From: Micromonospora yasonensis | Lineage (GTDB): Bacteria; Actinomycetota; Actinomycetes; Mycobacteriales; Micromonosporaceae | Reading direction: 5' to 3' | Assembly: GCF_026013475.1 (NCBI RefSeq) | Contig: NZ_JAPDPH010000008.1 | Coordinates: 1-64,000, forward strand | DNA length: 64,000 nt | Part shown: positions 9,504 to 17,109 of the stretch, in pieces | Layout: each line of letters opens with the position of its first letter | Numbering within the stretch: the stretch's first letter is position 1 | Translations under genes and position numbers: made by a program | Notes under the pieces: generated by a model | What the model saw: only the letters and a program-made list of their open reading frames with translations | Database searches by the model: none | What the model was told of the DNA's origin: nothing

Positions 9504-9914
9504 ATGGCCACCGTCGCCAGCACCGTCCAGCCCGCCGCCGACGCCAAGCTGCTCCGCTTCGCTCTGAAGCAGGATGCGATCGGCTCCGGCGCCAACGGGG
9601 TCGTCTACGTCGTCGTCGCGGCGATCTTCGGTGAGCTGTTCGGCCTGCCCGCCGCCTTCCTCTACCCGATCGGTGTCTTCCTGGTCGCCTGGGCCGCCGC
9701 GCTGCTCTTTCTCGCCTCGCGAGCGACCCTGAGCAGGGCCGCGGTGGGCGCCGTGATGGCGGTCAACATCGCCTGGGTGGCCGCGAGCGTCGAACTGCTC
9801 GTCGCCGGTTGGTTCCCGTTGACCGGCCTCGGCACCGCACTGGTGATCGTGCAGGCGGTCGCGGTCGCCGGCTTCACCGTGCTGCAGTTCGCCGGTCTCC
9901 GCAAGAACGGGTAA
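9504..9914 (+). CDS. Small four-helix integral membrane protein
   Basis: A 136-residue protein with four predicted membrane helices (about residues 27-50, 53-71, 78-100 and 105-128) and a short polar N-terminus. There is a GAAGGGA ribosome-binding site before the ATG. I do not recognise a characterised family. The layout resembles small DoxX/SPW-type or DUF-class actinobacterial membrane proteins. It is divergent from the LAL regulator, which may control it, and it is followed by a clear hairpin at 9928-9961. Confidence 0.8.
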   Translation: MATVASTVQPAADAKLLRFALKQDAIGSGANGVVYVVVAAIFGELFGLPAAFLYPIGVFLVAWAAALLFLASRATLSRAAVGAVMAVNIAWVAASVELLVAGWFPLTGLGTALVIVQAVAVAGFTVLQFAGLRKNG

Positions 9915-9927
9915 CCCGCCGCGATCG

Positions 9928-9961
9928 ATCAGCGCCCGTTCCCGTGGGGGTGGGCGCTGAT
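9928..9961. terminator. Hairpin between convergent genes
   Basis: A 10-bp inverted repeat (ATCAGCGCCC at 9928-9937 with GGGCGCTGAT at 9952-9961) closes a 14-nt loop. It lies between the stop of the membrane-protein gene and the convergent gene ending at 9979. Confidence 0.65.
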
Positions 9962-9978
9962 TCACGCCGGTATCTCGC

Positions 9979-10602
9979 TCAGTCAGGGAAACCGGCCCGG
10001 TCACCCGTGCCACGCCCGCGCAGCCTCGCCACGAGGGTGCGAGAGGAGCTGCGAGCAGTGCGGACGACCCGGCCGAGTTGGGGCCGGTTCTGCTGGGCGT
10101 ACACGAAGACCAGCACACCGAGGAAGATCAACCCCGCGAGCCAGGCCAGCCAGTCGCCGAACGAGTCCAGCAGCGGAAGCGTGGCGATCAGGGCGGCGGA
10201 CCCGGAGAGCGGAAAGACCAGCTGCAACCCGAATTCATACAGGAAGGACCGCCCGGCCCGGTGGTTGGCGTAGAACTCCTCCCAGGTGAGGATCCGCTCG
10301 TCGCCGCAGCACTCGACGGCGATCGGCCGGAGGACCTCGACGACGTATCTGTTCGCCGCATCCCGATCCTGCCGACGTCGCAGGATGGTGATCCCGGAGC
10401 TGGCGGCCAGGATGGGAACGGTGACCAGCAGGCGCGGGTCGGCGCGGTTCGCCACCACGAAGCCCAGAATCACGGCCACCATGGTCAGGTACGCGCCGAC
10501 GAGGGCGTGCGACGCTGATGACTTCTGCGCCACGACGGCTCGGATCGAGTTGTACTCGGCAATGAGCAGGTTGCTGCGGTTGTCCGCCCGATCACCCGAC
10601 AC
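9979..10602 (-). CDS. Membrane protein of unknown function
   Basis: A protein of about 207 residues with two pairs of hydrophobic helices: one pair near the N-terminus (SHALVGAYLTMVAVILGFVV and PRLLVTVPILAASSGITIL) and one pair near the C-terminus (LQLVFPLSGSAALIATLPLL and WLAWLAGLIFLGVLVFVYA). They are separated by a polar stretch (RRRQDRDAANRYVVEVLR...EEFYANHRAG). The basic tail is Arg-rich. This arrangement resembles small signalling membrane proteins with paired helices around a cytosolic segment, but no family is recognised. The start is uncertain: GTG 10602 has a weak GGAACAGG upstream, and an in-frame GTG at 10659 would add 19 residues. Confidence 0.6.
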   Translation of the reverse strand: MSGDRADNRSNLLIAEYNSIRAVVAQKSSASHALVGAYLTMVAVILGFVVANRADPRLLVTVPILAASSGITILRRRQDRDAANRYVVEVLRPIAVECCGDERILTWEEFYANHRAGRSFLYEFGLQLVFPLSGSAALIATLPLLDSFGDWLAWLAGLIFLGVLVFVYAQQNRPQLGRVVRTARSSSRTLVARLRGRGTGDRAGFPD

Positions 10603-10702
10603 GACCTGTTCCGGATGGGCTACTCCGCCTCGGTGATCGACCACGTCGTTCCACGCCACGCGGCCAATGATGACAGTGGATGGCAACCGCTCGCCGTCCG
10701 GG

Positions 10703-11557
10703 CTACCCCGGTGTCGTCCCGGCGCCGAAGCGCTCGTGGCCCAGTACGGCGAGCAGCCGCAGCTTCTCGTCGCCCTCGCTGCGCGGTGGTGCGGTGAGCA
10801 CCAGCAGGGCCTGGGACTGGTCCTCGGTGAACAGCGCCTGGCAGTCCAGCTCGATCGGGCCGAGCTCGGGGTGGATGAGCGTCTTGTGATCCGCGAACCG
10901 GGTGGCGACCTCGTGCCGTTCCCACAGCTCGGCGAACTCGGGGCTCGCCTTCTGCAGCGCCCGGACCAGCTCACCGGCCCGCGACTGCGGGCCCATCGAC
11001 CCGTACGCGGCGCGCAGGGTGGCGACCTGGGCGCGGCTCTGCCGGTCCCGGTCGTCCTCCGGGTAGCGCAGCCGCTCGGCGGGATCGGTGAACCACCGGT
11101 AGATCTCGCTGCGGGCCAGGCCCGTGTGGCCCGATTTGTCGCCGAGCAGGGCTTCGGCCATCCGGTTCTGCACGAGCACCTCGCCGAGGTTGGACAGGAT
11201 CAGCGCCGGGGTGTCGTCGAGCCGGTCCAGCACGCGCAGCAGCGCCGGGGCCACGTGCGTGGCCGTGGACACCGAGGTCGGGGCGTTCTGCCCCGCCACC
11301 CGGAACAGGTAGTCGCGCTCCTGGCTGGTCAGCCGCAGTGCCCGGGCGAGCGACGCGAGCATCTGTGAGCTGGGCTGCGGGCCGCGCTGCTGTTCGAGAC
11401 GGGTGTAGTAGTCGGTGGACATGGCGGCGAGCGCGGCGACCTCCTCCCGCCGCAGGCCCGGCGCACGCCGGCGGGCGCCTGCGGCCAGCCCGACGTCCCC
11501 GGGCTGCAGCGCCTCGCGGCGGCGGCGCAGGAAATCGGCCAGAGCTGCACGGTCCAT
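10703..11557 (-). CDS. MmyB-like helix-turn-helix transcriptional regulator
   Basis: A 284-residue cytoplasmic regulator. An N-terminal XRE-type helix-turn-helix (about residues 10-70, GLRREEVAALAAMSTDYYTRLEQ) is followed by the MmyB-like ligand-binding domain (VLDRLDDTPALILSNLGEVL...ALTEDQ-like through LLVLTAPP). Family members often sit divergently next to a single dehydrogenase gene and regulate it, and here a short-chain dehydrogenase starts 99 bp away on the other strand. The ATG at 11557 gives the expected start of the domain. A candidate operator lies at 11598-11617. Confidence 0.92.
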   Translation of the reverse strand: MDRAALADFLRRRREALQPGDVGLAAGARRRAPGLRREEVAALAAMSTDYYTRLEQQRGPQPSSQMLASLARALRLTSQERDYLFRVAGQNAPTSVSTATHVAPALLRVLDRLDDTPALILSNLGEVLVQNRMAEALLGDKSGHTGLARSEIYRWFTDPAERLRYPEDDRDRQSRAQVATLRAAYGSMGPQSRAGELVRALQKASPEFAELWERHEVATRFADHKTLIHPELGPIELDCQALFTEDQSQALLVLTAPPRSEGDEKLRLLAVLGHERFGAGTTPG

Positions 11558-11597
11558 GATCCGAGTATCCGCCCCGAGCGGGAGCGGACCAGGGATT

Positions 11598-11617
11598 GCG
11601 GATCCCCCGATATCCGC
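11598..11617. promoter_or_regulatory. Candidate operator between MmyB-like regulator and dehydrogenase
   Basis: An inverted repeat GCGGAT-(8 nt)-ATCCGC at 11598-11617. TATCCGC recurs at 11566-11572 in the same 99-bp divergent gap. Repeated half-sites in the shared promoter fit a dimeric regulator controlling both genes. Confidence 0.4.
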
Positions 11618-11656
11618 TCTCTTCATCCGCCCCGGCCGACCGGCCAGGCTCGCGGC

Positions 11657-12421
11657 ATGAACATCTCCGGAAACACGATCTTCATCCCCGGCTCCACGAG
11701 CGGCATCGGCCTCGCCCTCGCGCTCGAACTGCAGGCCAAGGGCAACACGGTCATCATCGGCGGCCGGCGTACCGAGCTGCTCGACACCATCGCCGCCGAG
11801 CACCCCGGCCTCGACACCGCGCAGATCGACACGGCGGACGCCGGGAGCATCGCGTCGGCCGCGAAGGAGGTGCTGGCGAAGCACCCCGACCTCAACGTCC
11901 TGGTCACGATGGCCGGCATCATGCGGATCGAGGACTGGCACCAGCCCGAATCGTTCCTCGCCTCGGCCGAGTCGATCATCACGACGAACGTGCTCGGCCC
12001 GATCCGCCTGATCGCCGCGTTCATCGAGCACCTGCGGGCGCAGCCGGACGCCACGATCATGACCGTCTCCTCCGGTCTCGCGTTCGCGCCGCTCAAGGTC
12101 ACGCCGAGCTACAACGCGTCGAAGGCCGCGATCCACCTGCTCAGCGAGTCGATCCGGCTGCAACTCGCCGACACGACCGTGAAGGTCGTGGAGCTGGAAC
12201 CGCCGGCCGTCCGTACCTCGCTGCTGCCCGGGCAGGAGAGCAGCGAGTTCGCCATGCCGCTCGACGAGTTCGTGGCGGAGGTGGTCGCGCTGATCGATTC
12301 GCAGCCGGACGCGACGGAGATCCAGGTCGAGCGGGTGAAGTTCCTCCGGTACGGCGAGGCGCGCGGCGACTACGACCGGGTCGTCGCGACGCTCAACGCG
12401 GCCGACCCGCACGGCAAATAA
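11657..12421 (+). CDS. Short-chain dehydrogenase/reductase (DltE-like)
   Basis: A 254-residue SDR enzyme. The nucleotide-binding loop reads PGSTSGIG (residues 11-18). The catalytic set is complete: Asn 111 in TTNVLG, Ser 138/139 in TVSSG, and Tyr152-x3-Lys156 in SYNASK. The closest recognisable group is DltE-type SDRs, which are NAD(P)-dependent oxidoreductases of broad or unknown substrate and not demonstrated D-alanylation enzymes. It is divergent from the MmyB-like regulator, which likely represses it until an inducer appears. There is a small hairpin downstream at 12481-12497. Confidence 0.93.
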   Translation: MNISGNTIFIPGSTSGIGLALALELQAKGNTVIIGGRRTELLDTIAAEHPGLDTAQIDTADAGSIASAAKEVLAKHPDLNVLVTMAGIMRIEDWHQPESFLASAESIITTNVLGPIRLIAAFIEHLRAQPDATIMTVSSGLAFAPLKVTPSYNASKAAIHLLSESIRLQLADTTVKVVELEPPAVRTSLLPGQESSEFAMPLDEFVAEVVALIDSQPDATEIQVERVKFLRYGEARGDYDRVVATLNAADPHGK

Positions 12422-12480
12422 CCTCGACAATTAGGAACAGCTAAGAATTCGATTAGCGGAACCTTACGTACGCACAATTT

Positions 12481-12497
12481 CGGCACCCAATGTGCCG
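12481..12497. terminator. Small hairpin downstream of dehydrogenase
   Basis: CGGCAC (12481-12486) pairs with GTGCCG (12492-12497) around a 5-nt loop. It is 60 bp past the dehydrogenase stop and upstream of the next promoter. The stem is short, so this is a weak call. The interval 12422-12480 is unusually AT-rich and holds no gene. Confidence 0.35.
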
Positions 12498-12532
12498 GCC
12501 TGACAGCACAGGGAAGCAACTTCACCGGCTCG

Positions 12533-12562
12533 TTGATTTTCTCGGGCTTTCCTCACTAATCT
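12533..12562 (+). promoter_or_regulatory. Sigma-70-type promoter for riboswitch/NlpC transcript
   Basis: A TTGATT -35 box (12533-12538) and a TAATCT -10 box (12557-12562) with an 18-bp spacer. It lies about 50-60 bp ahead of the riboswitch core and on the same strand as the NlpC/P60 gene. Transcription would start near 12569, leaving a leader of over 200 nt that contains the riboswitch. Confidence 0.55.
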
Positions 12563-12614
12563 TGGTCAGCGTCCGTTCCGGATGTCGGTCTCCATCAGGA
12601 GTGCCCCGGGGCGG

Positions 12615-12770
12615 CCACCGTCGAGTCGCTGGACGTCAACTGGCGTCGCCAGGCGAGCCGGGGAACCACCGCAGGTTTCGGGGTGAATCCGCATCAGCGG
12701 TAGGGCGCCTTCCACGCCCGAACCCGTCAGCTAACCCGGTAGGCGGTCGAGGTCGGCACACCGTGGGGTG
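12615..12770 (+). promoter_or_regulatory. c-di-AMP riboswitch (ydaO-yuaA type)
   Basis: The leader contains the conserved blocks of the ydaO/yuaA element: an early CCGGGGAACCA (about 12658-12668), GGGGTGAATCCGC (about 12680-12692), a variable hairpin, and the diagnostic 3' block CGAACCCGTCAGCTAACCCG with TAGGCGG (about 12719-12746). In actinobacteria this riboswitch class sits ahead of cell-wall hydrolase genes and turns expression off when c-di-AMP is high, linking wall turnover to osmotic and turgor state. Here it directly precedes a secreted NlpC/P60 gene. The ends given are approximate because I assigned them from conserved blocks without folding the RNA. Confidence 0.88.
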
Positions 12771-12801
12771 CGTTGGCCTCGAGTGGAAGGAGCCGAACCC
12801 C

Positions 12802-13899
12802 TTGCCACCCGTACGCCCCGGGCCCGCCGGATCGCGTCTGTTCACCAGAATCCTCGCCGTCGTGGCGGCGGTCCTAGTGGCCGTCGGGCCAGCGGCCCAC
12901 GCCCACGCGGCACCGTCGGCCGCCGATGTGCAGCGGCAGATCGACGCGGCCTGGCAAAAGCTCGAACCCGTCATCGAGCAGTACAACAAGGTCCGGACGG
13001 ACCTGGCCGCGAACCAGCGGAGATCGGCCGAACTGAGCCGGCGGATCGAGCCACTCGGCAAGTCGGTGGAGGTCAGCAGGACCCACGTCCAGGAGATTCT
13101 GGCGGGGTACTACAAGCAATCGAGGTCGCTTTCCGCATTCAACGTCCTGCTGTCCCCCGGAACGCCGCCGACAGCGCTGGGGGATCAACTCGCGCTCGTG
13201 AACCAGGTGGCACATTCGGAGCAGCGACAGATCAACCGGCTGTCGACCCAGCAGGCGACCTACGACGCCGACAAACAGAAGATTGACGCGCTCATCGCGG
13301 TACAGCAGCGCCAGCAGGCCCAGTTGGCGGCTCGCAAGACGGCCATCGACGCCGAGATCAAGCGGCTGGATGCGCTGCACAAACAGATCGCCGCCACGGA
13401 GAAGGCCGCAGCGGCCAAGGCGGCCGCGGACGCCGCAGCGGCCAGAGCCGCAGCCGCCGCGCAGACGGCGGCCACCACGAGCAGCACCTCACCCATCACG
13501 TCGACCAGTTCGCTGTTCATCGGTGGGAAGTGCCCCGCCGTCCCCATCACGGGCAGCGGCGGCGTCGCGGCGAAGACCGCGTGCAAGCAGATCGGCAAGC
13601 CGTACGTGTGGGCGGCCAACGGCCCGGACTCGTTCGACTGCTCCGGCCTGACCCAGTACGCGTGGGCATCCGCCGGGGTGCAGCTGGACCACTACACAGG
13701 TGCTCAATGGACCGAAGGTGTGGCGGTGAGCAAAGCGAACCTTCGCACGGGTGACCTCGTCTTCTTCTACGCCGATCACCATCACATGGGCATCTACGTC
13801 GGCAACGGACTGATCGTCCACGCCCCGCACACCGGGGACGTGGTCCGGATGGCCCAGATGTCGAACATGCCGTACAGCGGTGCCCGCCGCCCCGGCTGA
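12802..13899 (+). CDS. Secreted NlpC/P60 peptidoglycan endopeptidase (RipA-like)
   Basis: A 365-residue secreted hydrolase starting at TTG 12802, preceded by GGAAGGAG at 12785-12792. A signal peptide (about residues 1-38, ending AHAHAA) is followed by a long coiled-coil, Ala/Gln-rich region (about 40-220). An Ala/Thr/Ser linker then leads to a C-terminal NlpC/P60 domain. The catalytic Cys is in DCSGL (residue 280) and the His in HMGIYVG (residue 328), with a following VHAPHTGD. It should cleave peptide stems of peptidoglycan outside the cell, with the coiled coil acting as an inhibitory or FtsX-docking segment as in RipC/CwlO-type enzymes. Control by the upstream c-di-AMP riboswitch is likely. 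Confidence 0.93.
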   Translation: MPPVRPGPAGSRLFTRILAVVAAVLVAVGPAAHAHAAPSAADVQRQIDAAWQKLEPVIEQYNKVRTDLAANQRRSAELSRRIEPLGKSVEVSRTHVQEILAGYYKQSRSLSAFNVLLSPGTPPTALGDQLALVNQVAHSEQRQINRLSTQQATYDADKQKIDALIAVQQRQQAQLAARKTAIDAEIKRLDALHKQIAATEKAAAAKAAADAAAARAAAAAQTAATTSSTSPITSTSSLFIGGKCPAVPITGSGGVAAKTACKQIGKPYVWAANGPDSFDCSGLTQYAWASAGVQLDHYTGAQWTEGVAVSKANLRTGDLVFFYADHHHMGIYVGNGLIVHAPHTGDVVRMAQMSNMPYSGARRPG

Positions 13900-13933
13900 C
13901 CCGTTCGCGGACGTGATGTAGCGAACAACCTTC

Positions 13934-13954
13934 GGCCGGCCGATCCTGCCGGCC
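13934..13954 (+). terminator. Hairpin after NlpC/P60 gene
   Basis: GGCCGGC (13934-13940) pairs with GCCGGCC (13948-13954) around a 7-nt loop, 35 bp past the NlpC/P60 stop. It is a plausible terminator ahead of the radical SAM gene. Confidence 0.5.
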
Positions 13955-14057
13955 CGCGCCGGCTGACTAGCTTGGAGGCAGCAGGGAGTCTCTTCGACCC
14001 ACCTCAGGCCTCGCGCACCGCCTCGGGGCCTTCGGGCACAACCGCCAGGGAGGGCGC

Positions 14058-15377
14058 ATGCAGTCGCGCACCGATCTCATCGAGGACCTGATGGGGCGCT
14101 TCCCCCACGTGCCGAGAGAGGCGGTCATCAAGGAGGACCTGCTGCGGGGCGGCCTGGCTTTCGACGACTCGGCGTTGACCGACAACGAGAGCGGGGCCGT
14201 CAAGCCCAAGTCGTACTTCATCTTCTCCTTCGACCACCGGACCTTGCCGGACCTGGGCACCGCCGCGCTGCGCAGGCCGCCGGAGGAGATCGTGCTCACC
14301 GGCGGCCCGTACGGGCTGCGCCGCACGGTCGTCTCGGTCCGCACCAATCCCGACTCGCCGTACCGGGTCAAGGACGACGGCGACGGCCGCCTGCGGTTGT
14401 TCCTGGACGGCCGGCCGATCGCGGACGTCGGGCTGCCCCCGATGCCGGACTACTACCGGCACACGCTGGCCAACGGAAAGTCGGTGATGGAGGTGGCACC
14501 GACGATCCAGTGGGGCTACCTCATCTACCTGACCGTGTTCCGGGTCTGCCAGTACTTTGGGGCCAAGGAGGAATGCCAGTACTGCGACATCAACCACAAC
14601 TGGCGTCAGCACAAGCAGGCGGGCCGCCCGTACACCGGGGTCAAGCCCGTCGACGAGGTGCTGGAGGCGCTGGCGATCATTGACCGGCACGACACCGCCG
14701 GCGCGTCGCAGGCGTACACCCTGACCGGCGGCAGCATCACGTCCAAGGTCGACGGGCTGGCCGAGGCCGACTTCTACGGCCGGTACGCCCAGGCGATCGA
14801 GGAGCGGTTCCCGGGCCGGTGGATCGGCAAGGTGGTCGCCCAGGCGTTGCCCCGGGCCGACGTGCAGCGGTTCCACGACTACGGCATCCGCATTTACCAC
14901 CCCAACTACGAGGTGTGGGACAAGCGGCTGTTCGAGCTCTACTGCCCCGGCAAGGAGCGGTATGTGGGCCGGGAGGAGTGGCACCGGCGGATCCTCGACT
15001 CCGCCGAGGTCTTCGGGCCCCGTAACGTCATCCCGAACTTCGTCGCGGGCGTCGAGATGGCCGCCCCGTACGGCTTCACCAGCGTGGACGAGGCGATCGA
15101 CTCCACCACCGAGGGCCTGCAGTACTTCATGTCCCGGGGCATCACCCCGCGGTTCACCACCTGGTGCCCCGAGCCGACCACCCCGCTCGGCAGAACCAAC
15201 CCACAGGGTGCGCCGCTCGAATACCACATCCGGCTGCTGGAGGCCTACGCCGCGACCATGAAGGCCAACGGCCTGTCCAGCCCGCCCGGGTACGGCCCGG
15301 CCGGCCCCGGCCGAGCGGTCTTCTCGGTCAGCTCGTTCATGGACAGTCTGCCCGCCGAACCGGAACCGGAGTCGTAA
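14058..15377 (+). CDS. Radical SAM protein with CX8CX2C cluster motif
   Basis: A 439-residue protein. The three cysteines expected to bind the SAM [4Fe-4S] cluster are C164, C173 and C176 (CQYFGAKEECQYC). This gives CX8CX2C where most radical SAM enzymes have CX3CX2C. It is followed by the barrel-like segments LTGGSITSK (GGE-like motif), a WIGKVVAQALPRADVQRFHDYG stretch split between strands and helix, and NFVAGVEMA. The fold reading is by motif; the reaction is unknown. The ATG has an AGGGAGGG ribosome-binding site. It stands alone between the NlpC/P60 gene and an epimerase pseudogene. No substrate peptide gene is visible nearby, so it may act on a small molecule or RNA. Confidence 0.8.
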   Translation: MQSRTDLIEDLMGRFPHVPREAVIKEDLLRGGLAFDDSALTDNESGAVKPKSYFIFSFDHRTLPDLGTAALRRPPEEIVLTGGPYGLRRTVVSVRTNPDSPYRVKDDGDGRLRLFLDGRPIADVGLPPMPDYYRHTLANGKSVMEVAPTIQWGYLIYLTVFRVCQYFGAKEECQYCDINHNWRQHKQAGRPYTGVKPVDEVLEALAIIDRHDTAGASQAYTLTGGSITSKVDGLAEADFYGRYAQAIEERFPGRWIGKVVAQALPRADVQRFHDYGIRIYHPNYEVWDKRLFELYCPGKERYVGREEWHRRILDSAEVFGPRNVIPNFVAGVEMAAPYGFTSVDEAIDSTTEGLQYFMSRGITPRFTTWCPEPTTPLGRTNPQGAPLEYHIRLLEAYAATMKANGLSSPPGYGPAGPGRAVFSVSSFMDSLPAEPEPES

Positions 15378-15477
15378 GGGGCGCCGCCGGCTGTGCGGGA
15401 CGACACACCCTCAGGTCATCACATACCCGACCGGCACCCCGTCTACCGGGTGAGACCTGCAGGAAGGGACCGCAGCC

Positions 15478-16009
15478 ATGAGAGTTTTGCTCGCGGGCGC
15501 CTCGGGCGCCGTCGGTACGCCGCTCACCCGCCAACTCATCGCGGCCGGCCACGAGGTGGTCGGCATCAGCCGCAGCCGGACCAACGCCGAGCGGCTGCGC
15601 ACCGCCGGCGCCGAGGCTGTGGTGGCCGATGTGCTGGACCGCGAGAACCTGCTCACCGCCGTACGGGGTGTGCGGGCCGACGCGGTCATCCACGAGTTGA
15701 CCGCTGGAGGACGCCGCCGCGGCGACCGTGGCCGCCATGGAGAAGGGGCGCGCCGGACAGGCGTACAACATCGTCGACGACGAGCCGGTGCGCTGGGGGG
15801 ACTACCTGGACACGCTCGCGGCCGAGTTCGGGGCGCGCCGGCCGTGGCGGGTTCCGAGCTGGATGCTGCGGCCCATCCCGTACGCCCACGCGATGATGAC
15901 CACCTCGATGCGCGTCTCCAACGCCAAGGCCAAGCGCGAGCTGGGCTGGGCTCCGGTGGTGCCGACCTACCGCGAGGGCATCCCGCTGATGGCGAGCGCG
16001 ATGCGCTGA
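15478..16009 (+). pseudogene. NAD-dependent epimerase/dehydratase, internally deleted and frameshifted
   Basis: The first part (15478 to about 15705) encodes a normal epimerase start: the Rossmann loop LAGASGAVGTPLTRQL through RADAVIHELTA. The sequence then jumps to a different frame at about 15706, which encodes the family's C-terminal part (EDAAAATVAAMEKG, then AYNIVDDEPVRWGDYL, to 16009). About 130-150 residues of the middle, including the catalytic YxxxK region, are missing, and the join changes frame. The ribosome-binding site (AGGAAGGGA) is intact. An internal deletion explains all of this, so no functional enzyme should be made. Confidence 0.85.
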
Positions 16010-16103
16010 CGCCTGATGGCGGCTCACCGCGCCCTGCCGAGCGCGGCGAGCTGCCCGGCGAGATTCTTGTCGTTGCGAGGCGGCTGGCCGCCCTCCCGGG
16101 CGA

Positions 16104-16970
16104 TCAGGGCAATCTGGCCTCCAGGACGCCGCTGGTGACCCGCGTGGGTAGCACCTGCTGGTCGGTGCTGGCCGGGCCGTGCACGACCTCTCCGTCCTTC
16201 AATTGGAAGGTGCTGCCGTGCCAAGGGCAGACGACACAGGGCTGCCCGTCGACCTGGATCACCTTGCCCTGCCCGAGCGGTCCGCTCTGGTGGGCGCAGC
16301 GGTCCAGCATGACGGTGATGTCGGTGCCGTCGCGGTAGACCAGCACCGGCACGTTGTCGACCCGCCTGACCAGCAACTGGGCCTCGGGCAGCGAGTCGAC
16401 CTCGGCCACCCGGCGCCACCCGTACTCGACCCGGTGCAAGTCCGGCGCGCCCTGGTTGACCTGCGCGGTCTGCTTGTAGACGAGGTGGCCGCCGAGATAA
16501 CCGCCTGCGCTTACCGTCGCCACACCGAACAATCCCAGCATGCGGCCGAGCCCGTGCCGCCCTCGCAACCGGGCGGCGAGCGAGCCCGCGTAGAGAGCTA
16601 CCGCCAGGGTGTTCGTGGCGGCGTGCACCAGGCCGACCCGCCGTTCCTCCTGCCAGAGCCATGACCAGTCGTTTATGCCGGTCAGCGCGGCGGGCAGCGC
16701 GCTTGCCGTGCCGACGGCGACCAGGGTTGTAGCGGCCTGCTCCTGCCCTCGGGTCCGCCCGGGCATCAGGTCGAGGACGGCGCTGCTCATCCACGCGCCC
16801 ATCGGGATCTGCACCAGCGCCGGGTGCAGCGGATGGCCCAGCCATACCCCATGCAGGGTGTCCTTGAGCCGTTGCGGCCGCAGCAGCGACCACACCTTGG
16901 GCTGCAGCCGGTCGCCCACCCGATCCAGCGCGGATGCCTGCTCCAGCTTGTTCATCAGTGCCGTCCGCAT
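16104..16970 (-). CDS. DUF2231 membrane protein fused to Rieske [2Fe-2S] domain
   Basis: A 288-residue fusion. The N-terminal half (about residues 40-175) is a DUF2231-type four-helix membrane domain (GHPLHPALVQIPMGAWMSSAVLDL). The C-terminal part is a Rieske ferredoxin domain with both ligand pairs: Cys-x-His in DRCAHQSGPL and Cys-x2-His in CVVCPWHGSTF. It is therefore probably a membrane-anchored electron carrier facing the cytoplasm or cell surface. The redox partner is unknown. It is divergent from the PadR operon across 139 bp containing the palindromes at 17063-17089, so PadR may regulate it too. Confidence 0.9.
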   Translation of the reverse strand: MRTALMNKLEQASALDRVGDRLQPKVWSLLRPQRLKDTLHGVWLGHPLHPALVQIPMGAWMSSAVLDLMPGRTRGQEQAATTLVAVGTASALPAALTGINDWSWLWQEERRVGLVHAATNTLAVALYAGSLAARLRGRHGLGRMLGLFGVATVSAGGYLGGHLVYKQTAQVNQGAPDLHRVEYGWRRVAEVDSLPEAQLLVRRVDNVPVLVYRDGTDITVMLDRCAHQSGPLGQGKVIQVDGQPCVVCPWHGSTFQLKDGEVVHGPASTDQQVLPTRVTSGVLEARLP

Positions 16971-17062
16971 GGCCGGCCATACCCCACCCGCCGGCTCTCA
17001 AACCGTTGCCTCTCGGTGCGCTCTAGCGAGCGACCTGATGACCAAAGTGGCTGGACGCCGCG

Positions 17063-17089
17063 ATAATACTGAGTATTATACCCGGTATA
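17063..17089. promoter_or_regulatory. Double palindrome, PadR operator
   Basis: Two overlapping perfect palindromes: ATAATACTGAGTATTAT (17063-17079) and TATACCCGGTATA (17077-17089). They lie 21 bp before the PadR start, in AT-rich sequence that stands out from its surroundings. PadR repressors typically bind such dyads over their own promoter, which would control the PadR-ABC-FtsX operon and perhaps the divergent Rieske gene. Confidence 0.7.
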
Positions 17090-17109
17090 CTCACGCTGGG
17101 TGGTGGACC

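Noticed and set aside
12490-12801. Coding extension of the NlpC/P60 gene upstream of TTG 12802
   Set aside because: This stretch contains the promoter and the conserved c-di-AMP riboswitch blocks and encodes no signal-peptide-like sequence.
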